Positions 18,501 to 24,500 of a stretch of DNA of 29,945 bases are shown here, in pieces (positions within the stretch are counted from its first letter, which is position 1; every line of letters starts with the position of its first letter). The stretch covers positions 1 through 29,945 of the forward strand of contig JBBIOU010000033.1 of the NCBI GenBank assembly GCA_037443205.1, given 5' to 3'. The notes beneath the pieces are model-generated. The model was not told where the DNA came from. It did no database searches and was given only the letters and a program-made list of their open reading frames with translations. The position numbers were made by a program, and so were the translations under genes. The DNA comes from JBBIOU01 sp037443205 (GTDB lineage Bacteria; Bacteroidota; Bacteroidia; Flavobacteriales_D; UBA2798).

Positions 18501-18616
18501 GATTGCGATAAACCTTCGTTACCGGTATAATTCTGAAAATTATATACCTGACTGTAAGCATTACAGACAACTATAATAATAAATACTATAAGTATGTATG
18601 TTTTGTGTGTTTTTAT
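15599..18616 (-). CDS. Propeller-sensor histidine kinase (Reg_prop, Y_Y_Y, HisKA_2, HATPase)
   Basis: Membrane sensor kinase. From the first usable canonical start (TTG at 18466) the frame has 955 aa: repeated two-component-propeller blades (WxATxxGxxxF and IWxGTxxGxxK/R units) to about residue 560, a Y_Y_Y domain (about 630-697, YKLEGFDKEWSPP), one TM segment (702-721), a short coiled coil, a HisKA_2 dimerisation motif KEIHHRVKNNLQV with the phospho-acceptor His near 761, and an HATPase domain (MNEIITNALKY, GDDGLGF, TLGMELI). No receiver domain follows. The TTG start would cut into the first blade. Upstream in frame there is a clear signal peptide and blade (ILIVFIIIVVCNAYSQ, then GLSQSQVNAIYEDSRGLLWV), but the expected start codon before KTHKTY reads ATA (18614-18616). 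The coordinates given assume that start; see finding. Confidence 0.9.
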   Translation of the reverse strand: MKTHKTYILIVFIIIVVCNAYSQVYNFQNYTGNEGLSQSQVNAIYEDSRGLLWVATSGGGVCYFDGQRFTEYNETHGLNGNLVTSITEDDDGRMWFASPWSGISCLNGTGFTAYNKHNEPHLQHCDILFFDKHNKVLYAGNGSGLFYLDKGKFRKIFLTDDTLAYAVYDIQAYKSSILVASNRGLYWLNSNYKLESVQKKYLTRGINNICVYNDSLLILNALDNQLWELHGNLHKSKIFQPWYAQIVQHHIVKKIFRDSKNNVWIGTSQNGVYCLNLNEKSFQNFNKQNGLNTIGIFSIYEDKYKNIWLGSNGKGLFKYSGKQFVNYHNYPQLSTEDIFSITKDNYNNLYIGTINNGIIKFTGKEITQIKFINGQEIKRVRDLKCDKDNNIWCATEQGLIKISPTGNMQLFTIQNGLPMNEVKSICISKNNLIYVGTSGKGIAVMQNNRIIDLIDETKGLGHGYIHSMLQDSKGNIWIGTGNGLFKYSEADKTISHYATKQGLLNTYIGSITEDKVGNIWVGTDKGVARFDGVKYKNYTNKEGLTSSTIYCIIADDEGNIWAGSNKGIDKIILSTHGEVTQINNYTKEQGYTGSESNSKAAYKDTEGNIWLGTVNGLIEIKPNQELTEYILPTVHLTDIKLHFEKLSANAVIGNKTNWFGVPRNIILRHDQNQLTFNFKAVNLNANVKTKYTYKLEGFDKEWSPPIDYQEVTYSNLPSGEYVFKVAVTDTNGKRNQNYASVNITIQSAFWQSWWFAIALLSAVIFLIYKYNQSIQKNITRYSSILEEKVAVRTAKIEKQSQEKEILLKEIHHRVKNNLQVIASLLNIQTEFVKDKQTIQALEESKNRIRSMALIHERLYETKDFSRVNISEYLDRLVKDLIDTYGIQANIKLDKKITTENFGFDTVMPLGLLMNEIITNALKYAFINRTEGTIVFHLTKINEHFELIIGDDGLGFDKEIFKKNSNTLGMELIKILTDQINGEIDILDKPGTIYKIVFKGIDKKRY

Positions 18617-18638
18617 GTTACTGAGTTATGTCTATTTA

Positions 18639-18646
18639 CAAATGTA
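18639..18646 (-). promoter_or_regulatory. Candidate -7 element of the sensor kinase gene
   Basis: The minus strand reads TACATTTG, an exact TAnnTTTG match, which puts the transcript start near 18632, about 16 nt before the ATA codon proposed as the kinase start. This supports an N-terminus upstream of the TTG at 18466. No TTTG -33 element is evident. Confidence 0.45.
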
Positions 18647-18726
18647 AAACATTCGTACAAGTTTAGGTAATTATCTGCATTGTTTTAGCTGATATTTATT
18701 TTTAAACCGACCAATAAGGAGTTTGG

Positions 18727-19194
18727 TTATTTAAGCACACGTCTGATACCTATATATCTTTTTGGATAATTACTGATGTGATAGGTTGTTACAACTACGC
18801 CCGGATGTTTTTCAGAACTGGAAGCATGAATAAACTTAATTGGCTCACCGGGTTGCGAAATAATTATTCCCACGTGGCCAACACTTTTATCGTTTGGGTT
18901 AGTTCCGGTAAATAAAATAATATCTCCTTTGCAGGCATCTTGAATATCAATTTCTCTGCCGCAATTATTTAGTCCTTGCGAAGAACGTGATATGGTATAA
19001 CCGAATTTTTTAAACACATAACTTACAAAACCTGAGCAATCAAAACCCCCGGGCGAGCAGCCTGCCCAAACGTAAGGTGTTCCCAGGAACGAACAGGCAT
19101 ATTCAACAAGTGAATCAGCTACACCGTTTGTATCGCAAACAACAGGATTTGCAAACAACAAAAAAGAACAAATTGTAATTGATTGTAACAACAT
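18727..19194 (-). CDS. NlpC/P60 cell-wall peptidase, secreted
   Basis: 155-aa single-domain C40 cysteine peptidase that cleaves peptide stems of peptidoglycan. A signal peptide covers residues 1-20. The catalytic set is complete: Cys53 in GGFDCSGFVSYV, His107 in VGHVGIII and a third polar residue, His123, in FIHASS. SH3-like targeting domains are absent, so this is the minimal form. Its ATG lies 2 bp after the hisIE stop, so the two are probably cotranscribed. The stop is separated from the kinase promoter region by about 80 bp. Confidence 0.93.
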   Translation of the reverse strand: MLLQSITICSFLLFANPVVCDTNGVADSLVEYACSFLGTPYVWAGCSPGGFDCSGFVSYVFKKFGYTISRSSQGLNNCGREIDIQDACKGDIILFTGTNPNDKSVGHVGIIISQPGEPIKFIHASSSEKHPGVVVTTYHISNYPKRYIGIRRVLK

Positions 19195-19196
19195 TA

Positions 19197-19796
19197 TTAT
19201 TTAAAATGTCTGTCTTTTAAAATTTTTATCACATCATTTAAACTGAAATTTTTGGCTTTAAGTAAAATCAAATAATGAAAAAATAAATCGGCTGCTTCGT
19301 TTAAAAATAATTCATCGTTGGTGTCTTTTGCTTCAATAATCAATTCTACGGCCTCTTCGCCCACTTTTTGAGCTATTTTATTAATTCCCATTTCAAATAA
19401 TGATTTAGTATATGATTCAGAACCACCTGTTGACTTGCGCTTATCAATTATATTTTCCAAATGTTTAATAAAATCATCGTGCAAATCGTTTTTCTCATTC
19501 CAGCATGTATCATTTCCGGTATGACAAACGGGGCCTTGGGGCTTAGCTTTTATTAGCAGTGCATCGTTATCACAATCTAATTGAATGTTTTCCCAATACA
19601 AAAAATTACCGCTGGTTTCACCTTTGGTCCATATCCGCTGCTTACTACGGCTGTAAAAGGTAATTTTTTTACTGTTTAGGGTAATTTCATATGCCTGTTG
19701 ATTCATATAGCCCAACATAAGCACTTTGCCTGTGAAGGCATCCTGTATAACGGCAGGTAAAAGTCCATCGGCATTTTTATTAAAATCGGGTTGCAT
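19197..19796 (-). CDS. hisIE: Bifunctional phosphoribosyl-AMP cyclohydrolase / phosphoribosyl-ATP pyrophosphatase
   Basis: Catalyses the second and third steps of histidine synthesis in the cytoplasm. The HisI half (1 to about 115) has VLMLGYMNQQAYE, YSRSKQRIWTKGETSGN, the metal ligands in QLDCDNDALL and the signature GPVCHTGNDTCW. The HisE half (about 118-199) has SYTKSLFEMGINKIAQKVGEEAVELIIEAK and the acidic NEAADLFFHYLILL. Length (199 aa) is normal for the fusion. No other his gene is nearby, so the pathway is split on this chromosome. The gene lies 28 bp after the XRE gene and 2 bp before the NlpC/P60 gene; a near-consensus TATCTTTA just before its ATG might serve as promoter. Confidence 0.96.
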   Translation of the reverse strand: MQPDFNKNADGLLPAVIQDAFTGKVLMLGYMNQQAYEITLNSKKITFYSRSKQRIWTKGETSGNFLYWENIQLDCDNDALLIKAKPQGPVCHTGNDTCWNEKNDLHDDFIKHLENIIDKRKSTGGSESYTKSLFEMGINKIAQKVGEEAVELIIEAKDTNDELFLNEAADLFFHYLILLKAKNFSLNDVIKILKDRHFK

Positions 19797-19824
19797 AGTG
19801 CGCTAAAGATACGATATAAAAATT

Positions 19825-20073
19825 CTATTTATTTGCTTTTGGTAAATCTATACCTTCAAAAAATTCTTCCAATGTAATATTTAATAATTCACAAATCTTT
19901 ACAAGGGTTTTAATTTCAAAATTAACCCCTGTTTCTAATCGCCAATAAGCACTTCTGGACATACCTAATTCGTATGCTATATGTTCATAATTTTTATATC
20001 CCGCTTTTTTCCTTAATTCCTTTAATCGTTTTGCTAAGCATATCAATACCGGTGATTTTTCAGACTTTTTCAT
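19825..20073 (-). CDS. XRE-family helix-turn-helix regulator
   Basis: 82-aa Cro/cI-type DNA-binding protein consisting of one HTH domain: LAKRLKELRKKAGYKNYEHI (helices 1-2), YELGMSRSAYWRLETG (recognition helix with SRSAYWRLE) and IKTLVKICELLNITLEEFF. There is no ligand or oligomerisation domain beyond this. It is divergent from the lipoprotein/ChaN-like gene pair with 118 bp between starts, and that gap has a palindrome (20126-20150), the usual layout for an autoregulated local repressor. Downstream genes are hisIE and the NlpC/P60 gene, 28 bp on. Confidence 0.92.
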   Translation of the reverse strand: MKKSEKSPVLICLAKRLKELRKKAGYKNYEHIAYELGMSRSAYWRLETGVNFEIKTLVKICELLNITLEEFFEGIDLPKANK

Positions 20074-20125
20074 GCTTCAAAGTTCCTGTAATCCAATAAT
20101 TTAAGGTACTCTAATTAAAAATGTA

Positions 20126-20150
20126 CTATATATAATACATTATATATTAG
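20126..20150. promoter_or_regulatory. AT-rich palindrome, candidate operator of the XRE regulator
   Basis: The stretch reads as CTA-TATATAAT, AC, ATTATATA-TAG with one extra T in the right arm, an inverted repeat of 11 paired bases per arm. It sits just upstream of the -7 element at 20159-20166, overlapping the -33 region, where binding would block the promoter. AT-rich palindromes are common by chance, so the operator role is inferred. Confidence 0.4.
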
Positions 20151-20158
20151 AATTATTG

Positions 20159-20166
20159 TAATTTTG
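20159..20166 (+). promoter_or_regulatory. Candidate -7 element of the lipoprotein/ChaN-like operon
   Basis: TAATTTTG matches TAnnTTTG exactly and lies 25 bp before the ATG at 20192. No canonical TTG is at the -33 distance, which fits a weak promoter dependent on, or blocked by, a factor at the upstream palindrome. Confidence 0.5.
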
Positions 20167-20191
20167 AATTCTAAATCTAAAAAAAACATTT

Positions 20192-20932
20192 ATGAAAAAA
20201 TTAATTTTATTCTCAATTGCTGCAATTACAATTGCAGTTGCTTGTAAGAAAGAGTTATTAAACAAAAAAACTCATTATCCTGCGAACTCATCTCATAATT
20301 ATAAAACTTTTGATCCTTCAAATCCTAATAATGAATTTGATGATATTGGCATAATACATAATAATATGGCCCGTTTTATAATGGAGCATCAAAATTTTGA
20401 TAGCAGCGATTTCGTGGGTATTCTTACAATTGGTAATGAATGGAGTATGAATGAATATAATGAGGAGTTTTTTGATGAAGAAGGAACGAATAATATTACA
20501 GATATTTTTGATCTTTATATGGATGATGGAAAGGTAGACACGTCATATTTATTGCAGGTTGAAGTACCAAAAATTGAAATAGACATGTTAAGGGAATTTT
20601 TAAGTGTTGCATATAATTTAGGCGGAAATCCGGTAACTAAAATTAATCGAATAAAAGAAATTGAAATAACATTAGTTCGAGATAAAAATCAATATTCTAC
20701 AGCATCATATGAACGTTTGTCAATCATGTTTTCTATATACAGATATTCCACTTATCTTTGGGAAATGGAATATTCAGACAAACCTCATTTAGGGCCTTGG
20801 GCATCCTATTTTGATGCTATTGTTAATTATATCTGTATTCAATCAGGGGGATTAGGCGACTGGTACGCTGCAGACGCATGGGAATGTAGTCAGGTTGCCG
20901 GCTTATTCTCTTTATGCATGGCCTTTCTATAA
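20192..20932 (+). CDS. Putative lipoprotein with hydrophobic Cys-containing C-terminus
   Basis: 246 aa. The N-terminus MKKLILFSIAAITIAVAC is a lipoprotein-type signal with the candidate lipidated Cys18; the lipobox AVAC is weaker than LxGC. A polar spacer follows, then EFDDIGIIHNNMARFIMEHQ, an acidic middle (FFDEEGTNNITDIFDLYMDDG) and a helical region to about 190. The last 30 residues (GGLGDWYAADAWECSQVAGL and FSLCMAFL) are hydrophobic, Trp/Ala/Gly-rich and hold two Cys. I recall Bacteroidota hypothetical proteins with an xIGxxHN motif and a similar Ala/Gly-rich end, none with known function. It is the first gene of a two-gene unit divergent from the XRE regulator; the next gene starts 11 bp downstream or overlaps by 19 bp. 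Confidence 0.8.
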   Translation: MKKLILFSIAAITIAVACKKELLNKKTHYPANSSHNYKTFDPSNPNNEFDDIGIIHNNMARFIMEHQNFDSSDFVGILTIGNEWSMNEYNEEFFDEEGTNNITDIFDLYMDDGKVDTSYLLQVEVPKIEIDMLREFLSVAYNLGGNPVTKINRIKEIEITLVRDKNQYSTASYERLSIMFSIYRYSTYLWEMEYSDKPHLGPWASYFDAIVNYICIQSGGLGDWYAADAWECSQVAGLFSLCMAFL

Positions 20933-20943
20933 AATTTATAATA

Positions 20944-22008
20944 ATGATAATAAAAGCTCTTTTGCTGAGATATAAAGTGTATTTTACAACAGGGCTTTTA
21001 TTATTTATTTACCATAACACTTTGTCGAATGAATTTATTTACGATAAAAAGTTTTTAAAATCATGCCAACAAGCTGATTTTATATTTAGCGGAGAAAGGC
21101 ATGATGTAATAACAAAATTTGAAACACAACTTGCTTTGCTGCAATTTCTTTATACACATGCAGGAGTTCAAGTTTTTTGTTTAGAATATCCGTATAGTTA
21201 CGGTATTTTAATTCATCAATATTTTAAGACGGGAAATGAGAAAATTCTTGATTCGGCATTAACCTTTTTTAATCCAAAAGAGAAGGAAAATACAAAATAC
21301 TATTCATATGTAAAGCAAATGTTTATTGAGCTGAATAAGTTTAATAATAGTTTGCCAGAAAACAAAAAGATAGTTATAGAATTTATTGACTGCGAACCAA
21401 CTAACTTATTAAAAACGAATCCGGCCATAATACAATTTTATCAATTACTAAATAAAGAAATATGCGATAGCATTATAGATGCAAATAAATGGGATAGTGC
21501 AAAAGCTGTAAAAGAAATACTGGGCTTATTGAAACAAGACGACATAATAAAAGTTTTAAATCAGTATCCCGAAAAGTATCATCACGTAAACAAAATAATA
21601 AAAAACTTTCAATATTTATATGAGAAAGACCTGATAAAGGCAAGAGAGAAACATCTTTTTAATGCTTTAGTTGAACTAAAAAAAACGTATGCGGGCAAAA
21701 AAATATTCATACAAATAGGCTATATGCATATTGCTAAAAACAGAGGGGATTACGCAGTTTTGACCATGCTTAATAAAGAAAAGTACAAAACTATTTCACT
21801 TTATTTATATTATAAAAAATTGTTGAATGAAAACGGAATCATTAAAAATCAATTTTCTATTTTCTACGATAGAGCTACAATAGATAAACAAATTCTAAAT
21901 ACAAAAAACAACGAAATCATATCAACGAAAAACATAAAAGAAGTTAAAGATAGATTTGATTATTTACTTGTTATTGATAGTGCGCTAACGGCAAATTTTT
22001 TAAGATAA
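20944..22008 (+). CDS. ChaN/EreA-like putative hydrolase, secreted or membrane-anchored
   Basis: 354 aa from the ATG at 20944, which opens on a signal-anchor-like segment (KVYFTTGLLLFIYHN); an ATG at 20914 overlaps the previous gene by 19 bp. Numbered from 20914, the core has FIFSGERHDV (GERHD at 60-64), FCLEYPYSYG (Glu91), IEFIDCEP (155-161) and IFIQIGYMHIAKNRG (His272). A G-E-x-H start, a strand-end Glu and a late Gly-x-x-His are the skeleton of the ChaN/EreA/TIKI-type superfamily (haem-binding ChaN, erythromycin esterases). Substrate cannot be told, and the assignment is by motif only. Codon use is as AT-rich as the partner gene. A weak hairpin region follows at 22092-22120. Confidence 0.75.
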   Translation: MIIKALLLRYKVYFTTGLLLFIYHNTLSNEFIYDKKFLKSCQQADFIFSGERHDVITKFETQLALLQFLYTHAGVQVFCLEYPYSYGILIHQYFKTGNEKILDSALTFFNPKEKENTKYYSYVKQMFIELNKFNNSLPENKKIVIEFIDCEPTNLLKTNPAIIQFYQLLNKEICDSIIDANKWDSAKAVKEILGLLKQDDIIKVLNQYPEKYHHVNKIIKNFQYLYEKDLIKAREKHLFNALVELKKTYAGKKIFIQIGYMHIAKNRGDYAVLTMLNKEKYKTISLYLYYKKLLNENGIIKNQFSIFYDRATIDKQILNTKNNEIISTKNIKEVKDRFDYLLVIDSALTANFLR

Positions 22009-22162
22009 TATTTAATATAATAAATGTATTTTTTTCTTTCAAACATTAGAGTTGTACGTAACGTTACAATTAAATTTCTAAATGGGCAGATATATTTATA
22101 TAAATATTTGATTTTCAAATAAATAATATAACATATGTAAAATAAAAAAACATTATCGTTTA

Positions 22163-22193
22163 TTGCAATATTCAACTAAAAACACTACATTTG
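22163..22193 (+). promoter_or_regulatory. prs-rplY-pth promoter
   Basis: TTG at 22163-22165, a 20-bp spacer and TACATTTG at 22186-22193 match the Bacteroidota consensus TTG / TAnnTTTG in both boxes. The -7 box is followed by CAGCCC, frequent at strong promoters of this phylum, and the ATG is 19 bp further. The predicted leader is about 13 nt. Confidence 0.75.
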
Positions 22194-22212
22194 CAGCCCT
22201 TTTATAAAAATC

Positions 22213-23148
22213 ATGGCGGGCGGCATAAAATTTTTTTCGGGCAGAGCAACCAAAGATTTGGCAAGCAAAATAGCTGAATGTTACGGGGCTGAACTTGGTC
22301 ATGTTGCGGTAAGCACCTTTAGTGACGGTGAGTTTCAACCATCGCTCGAAGAAACCGTGCGCGGAAAAGATGTATTTATCATCCAATCCACCATCCCACC
22401 GGCCGATAATCTTTTTGAATTGTTGCTGTTGATAGATGCCGCCAAACGCGCTTCAGCACGCAGGGTAATTGCCGTTATGCCTTATTTTGGTTTTGCCCGA
22501 CAAGACCGTAAAGACAAGCCCCGTGTATCAATTGGAGCTAAATTAGTTGCCAACCTGCTGACTGCTGCCGGAGTTGACCGTGTAATGACCATGGATTTAC
22601 ATGCCGATCAAATTCAAGGTTTTTTTGAAGTACCGGTTGATCATTTGTTTGCCTCAACGGTATTTATACCTTATGTGCAAAGTTTAAAACTTCCTAATTT
22701 GGTTATGGCTGCGCCTGATACAGGCGGAACAAAACGCGCAAATGCTTACTCTAAATATTTGAATTGCGATTTGGCTATTTGTTACAAGCAAAGAAAAGTA
22801 GCCAATCAAATAGAAAACATGACCGTAATAGGAGAGGTAGAAGGAAAAGACGTTATGCTGGTTGATGATATATGTGATACGGCAGGTACACTAACTAAAG
22901 CAGCCGATATGATGTTAGAACGCGGAGCAAATTCTGTAAGAGCTATTTGTACGCATGCCGTATTATCGGGTAAAGCTTATGAAAACATTGAGAAATCAGG
23001 GCTCAAAGAATTAATCGTAACGGATACTATTCCACTGAAACAAAAATCAGAAAAAATTAAAGTGCTTACGGTGGCCGGATTATTTGCCGATGTTATTCAA
23101 CGGGTGCAAAACTTCGAGTCCATCAGTTCGCATTTTATTATTCAATAA
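22213..23148 (+). CDS. prs: Ribose-phosphate pyrophosphokinase (PRPP synthetase)
   Basis: Makes PRPP from ribose 5-phosphate and ATP, feeding purine, pyrimidine and histidine synthesis (HisIE also lies in this window). 311 aa, class I. Landmarks: YFGFARQDRKDKPR (91-104, ATP-binding loop), the metal/catalytic loop MDLHADQIQGFF (127-138) and the PRPP-binding loop VMLVDDICDTAGTL (214-227). It is the first gene of an operon with rplY (26-bp gap) and pth and has the strongest promoter seen here. Confidence 0.97.
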   Translation: MAGGIKFFSGRATKDLASKIAECYGAELGHVAVSTFSDGEFQPSLEETVRGKDVFIIQSTIPPADNLFELLLLIDAAKRASARRVIAVMPYFGFARQDRKDKPRVSIGAKLVANLLTAAGVDRVMTMDLHADQIQGFFEVPVDHLFASTVFIPYVQSLKLPNLVMAAPDTGGTKRANAYSKYLNCDLAICYKQRKVANQIENMTVIGEVEGKDVMLVDDICDTAGTLTKAADMMLERGANSVRAICTHAVLSGKAYENIEKSGLKELIVTDTIPLKQKSEKIKVLTVAGLFADVIQRVQNFESISSHFIIQ

Positions 23149-23174
23149 ATGTTAAACAAATAAATTAAATAAAC

Positions 23175-23813
23175 ATGAAAAAAGTGTCATTGAGCGGTTC
23201 GCCCAGAGCGAACGTAGGGAGTAAAGACGCTTCCTTGCTGCGCAAAGCAGAAAGAATACCCTGTGTAGTTTACGGCACAGGTGAACAAATACATTTCAGC
23301 GTAAAAGAAATTGATTTAAAAAAAATCATCTGGAATCCTGAAGTATTTAATGTAGAGTTGAACATTGACGGCAAAACATTTTCAACCATCGTAAAAGACG
23401 TACAGTTTCATCCGGTAACCGACCGTTTGGTACATGTTGATTTTCTATCGGTAGTTCCGGGGAAACCCTTTAAAGTAAAACTACCTGTTCGTATTACCGG
23501 TACGGCAGAAGGCGTAAAAAAAGGCGGGAAACTTATTCAAAACTTTCGCAAAATGCTGGTTTGGGGAACCATAGATAAAATGCCCGATGCGATTGAAGTA
23601 AATGTTGATGCCCTGGAAATAGGCAGTATGATTCGTGTAAAAGATGTTGCTTTAGAAGGCATTAAACTATTAGAAGCCCCCGAAGCAGTTATAGCAGCTG
23701 TTAAAGTTACCCGCAATGTAGCAGCCGAAGAAGAAACCAAAGCTGCCGCACCGGCTACGCCTGCCGCTGCTGCTGCAACACCGGCTGCTGCTAAACCCGA
23801 AGCTAAAAAATAG
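23175..23813 (+). CDS. rplY: 50S ribosomal protein L25 (CTC type)
   Basis: Binds 5S rRNA in the large subunit. The 212-aa chain has the long CTC architecture: N-terminal L25 domain (LRKAERIPCVVYGTGEQIHF, then VQFHPVTDRLVHVDFLSV near 75-92), a C-terminal TL5-type beta domain from about 95 to 180, and an Ala/Pro/Lys-rich low-complexity tail (about 183-212). The start MKKVSLSGSPRANVGSKDA is typical. Its stop is 9 bp before pth, a conserved pairing in bacteria. Confidence 0.97.
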   Translation: MKKVSLSGSPRANVGSKDASLLRKAERIPCVVYGTGEQIHFSVKEIDLKKIIWNPEVFNVELNIDGKTFSTIVKDVQFHPVTDRLVHVDFLSVVPGKPFKVKLPVRITGTAEGVKKGGKLIQNFRKMLVWGTIDKMPDAIEVNVDALEIGSMIRVKDVALEGIKLLEAPEAVIAAVKVTRNVAAEEETKAAAPATPAAAAATPAAAKPEAKK

Positions 23814-23822
23814 TTTTTAGGG

Positions 23823-24386
23823 ATGAAGTATCTAATCGTGGGTTTGGGAAATCCCGGAAGCGAATACATAAACACACGACATAATATAGGTTTTATGGTA
23901 TTGGACGCACTTGCCGGTGCGTCCAATGCTGTTTTTAAGAGTGAACGATTAGCAGACGTGTGCGAAATAAAACACAAAGGAAGAGTGCTCATACTGGTAA
24001 AACCCAATACTTTTATGAACCTAAGCGGTAAAGCCGTTAACTACTGGCTACAGGAAGAAAATATACCATTAGAAAATTTATTGGTGATAACCGATGACAT
24101 AGCTCTACCATTTGGTAAAATAAGAATACGACCTTCAGGGTCGGATGGCGGACACAATGGTTTGAAAAACATAAACGAAACATTGGGACATAACAACTAT
24201 GCACGCATGCGCTTTGGCATAGGCGCTGATTTTAATAAGGGGCAACAAGCGCAATATGTATTAAGTCCATTTACTTTAGAACAGCGACTGCAACTACCGC
24301 AACGAATAAAATTTGCAAGCGATGCTGTTTTATCTTTTGCTTTTGCGGGTTTACAAAATACTATGAATGCATATAATAATAATTAA
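23823..24386 (+). CDS. pth: Peptidyl-tRNA hydrolase
   Basis: Frees tRNA from stalled peptidyl-tRNA. 187 aa, normal length. The active-site residues are in place: Asn10 and His20 in GLGNPGSEYINTRHNIGF, Asn66 in KPNTFMNLSG, Asp92 in ITDDIALPFG and Asn112 in GSDGGHNGLKN. It is the last gene of the prs-rplY-pth operon. Its TAA stop (24384-24386) lies inside the left arm of a 14-bp inverted repeat that encloses the whole convergent intergenic segment. Confidence 0.97.
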   Translation: MKYLIVGLGNPGSEYINTRHNIGFMVLDALAGASNAVFKSERLADVCEIKHKGRVLILVKPNTFMNLSGKAVNYWLQEENIPLENLLVITDDIALPFGKIRIRPSGSDGGHNGLKNINETLGHNNYARMRFGIGADFNKGQQAQYVLSPFTLEQRLQLPQRIKFASDAVLSFAFAGLQNTMNAYNNN

Positions 24387-24500
24387 GTAGCTGAATATCG
24401 AGGCTTGACTATTTGAATCAATTTTTTCGAAAATTAGTAAATCTGCCCGATGATGTCGGGCAGATTTACAAAATGGTTTATATTTAATTCAGCTACTTAA
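24383..24500. repeat. 118-bp segment with nested inverted repeats and TTAA flanks
   Basis: Outer arms 24383-24396 and 24487-24500 are perfect 14-bp inverted repeats (TTAAGTAGCTGAAT / ATTCAGCTACTTAA). Inside lie a 14-bp stem (24437-24469) and a smaller AATTTT-TTCG-AAAATT hairpin (24420-24435). The outer arms start and end with TTAA and overlap the stop codons of pth and of the convergent T9SS gene. It looks like a compact MITE-like element or an elaborate bidirectional terminator. Confidence 0.6.
24437..24469. terminator. Bidirectional hairpin terminator between pth and the T9SS gene
   Basis: A perfect 14-bp stem (GTAAATCTGCCCGA / TCGGGCAGATTTAC) with a 5-nt TGATG loop, the strongest hairpin in the window, in a convergent junction. 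U-tracts are poor on both sides; the minus side reads into TAATTTT. The GC core CTGCCCGA stands out in this AT-rich region. Confidence 0.75.

Noticed and set aside
22058..22067. Palindrome GTAACGTTAC upstream of the prs promoter
   Set aside because: Perfect but only 10 bp and about 100 bp from the -33 element; no second copy seen nearby to support an operator.
22092..22120. Two small AT-only palindromes (22092-22107 and 22106-22120) after the ChaN-like gene
   Set aside because: Almost pure A/T arms without a GC core or U-tract; weak terminator at best, and expected by chance in this 204-bp AT-rich gap.
23537..24007. 156-aa minus-strand frame opposite rplY and pth
   Set aside because: It is the antisense shadow of two clear housekeeping genes; its Ala-rich stretch mirrors the Ala/Pro tail of L25.
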